In this document: positions 6,735 to 6,884 of the stretch, piece by piece
How the letters are laid out: the number at the start of each line of letters is the position of its first letter
Numbering within the stretch: position 1 is the first letter of the stretch
NCBI GenBank assembly: GCA_003648395.1
Contig: QMPB01000238.1
Location: 1 to 6,884, forward strand
Reading direction: 5' to 3'
Source: Bacteroidota bacterium
Lineage (GTDB): Bacteria; Bacteroidota; Bacteroidia; Bacteroidales; UBA1556
DNA: 6,884 nt
Notes under the pieces: generated by a model
What the model saw: the letters and a program-made list of their open reading frames with translations, nothing else
Told to the model about the DNA's origin: nothing
The model's database searches: none
Position numbers and translations under genes: made by a program

Positions 6735-6760
6735 ATAATCCTTAATTAATTAAGAATTAT
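6735..6760. repeat. 26-base near-perfect AT palindrome downstream of mmdB
   Basis: The core CTTAATTAATTAAG (6741-6754) is a perfect 14-base palindrome. It extends outward past one mismatch (C6740 against A6755) by a further five matching pairs, ATAAT and ATTAT. It lies 52 bases after the mmdB stop and 95 bases before the next start codon. It has no G+C clamp at its outer ends and no following T run, so it is a poor intrinsic terminator. Its symmetry would suit a dimeric DNA-binding protein. Confidence 0.5.
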
Positions 6761-6802
6761 ACACTTTGGCACAATTTTTAAAGGAAACGTGCGGTAATAA
6801 AA

Positions 6803-6833
6803 ATCTATCTCCTAATCATTTAATGAGATAGAT
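6803..6833. other. Hairpin in the presumed leader of the next gene
   Basis: ATCTATCTC (6803-6811) and GAGATAGAT (6825-6833) form a perfect 9-bp stem with a 13-base loop. It ends 22 bases before the ATG at 6856. No T run follows on the plus strand, so it is a weak terminator for mmd. On the minus strand only about four T follow. It may be a leader RNA structure, a weak terminator or a chance dyad. Confidence 0.4.
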
Positions 6834-6855
6834 ATAATACTTAAAACGATTTATT

Positions 6856-6884
6856 ATGAAAACCAAAAAAGAATTAGTAGTAAA
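6856..6884 (+). CDS. Start of a further gene, cut by the window edge
   Basis: An ATG at 6856 opens a frame that runs to the end of the window and reads MKTKKELVV. This is far too short to identify. A lysine-rich start of this kind is common in many proteins. It is in the same direction as the mmd cluster, but the 173-base gap with a palindrome and a hairpin suggests a separate transcription unit. No exact TAnnTTTG element precedes it; the closest is TACACTTTG at 6760-6768, with one base too many. Confidence 0.45.

Noticed and set aside
6760..6768. TACACTTTG as a promoter for the gene at 6856
   Set aside because: It has three bases instead of two between TA and TTTG, and the nearest TTG (6729-6731) is too far upstream, so I did not list it as a feature.

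Overview
The window looks like a piece of a Bacteroidota chromosome. It is AT-rich and has few Shine-Dalgarno sequences. Three genes are preceded by a match to TAnnTTTG, the -7 element used by this phylum. The proteins also resemble Bacteroidota families. A Bacteroidales or Marinilabiliales-like fermentative or anaerobic bacterium is my inference; I do not recognise the species.

Left part, minus strand: gdhA encodes a complete NADP-type hexameric glutamate dehydrogenase (1491 to 154). It has a strong GC-rich intrinsic terminator at its 3' end and a probable promoter at 1576-1583. A 358-base divergent intergenic region separates it from a plus-strand gene at 1850-2293. That gene encodes an unrecognised 147-residue protein made mostly of four tandem 25-residue helical repeats, and it is the least explained gene here.

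Right part, plus strand: a compact five-gene cluster runs from 2507 to 6682. It holds methylmalonyl-CoA epimerase (mce), the carboxyltransferase subunit (mmdA), a small membrane subunit of the OadG type (mmdD), a biotin carrier protein (mmdC) and the polytopic sodium-pump subunit (mmdB). Together they form a biotin-dependent methylmalonyl-CoA decarboxylase that couples decarboxylation of (S)-methylmalonyl-CoA to Na+ export. The epimerase supplies the (S) isomer from the (R) isomer produced by the mutase. This is the succinate-to-propionate branch of fermentation. Gaps between mmdA, mmdD, mmdC and mmdB are only 7-12 bases. I place the mmdB start at ATG 5357 rather than at the upstream in-frame TTG at 5330. 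MmdB carries an N-terminal extension that resembles a signal peptide followed by a short soluble segment.

The right edge (6683-6884) holds an imperfect 26-base AT palindrome, a 9-bp hairpin and the first codons of a further gene beginning at 6856. I see no mobile element, CRISPR array, tRNA or rRNA. The content is mainly core metabolism. The repeat protein, the MmdB extension and the unexplained palindromes deserve the most attention.
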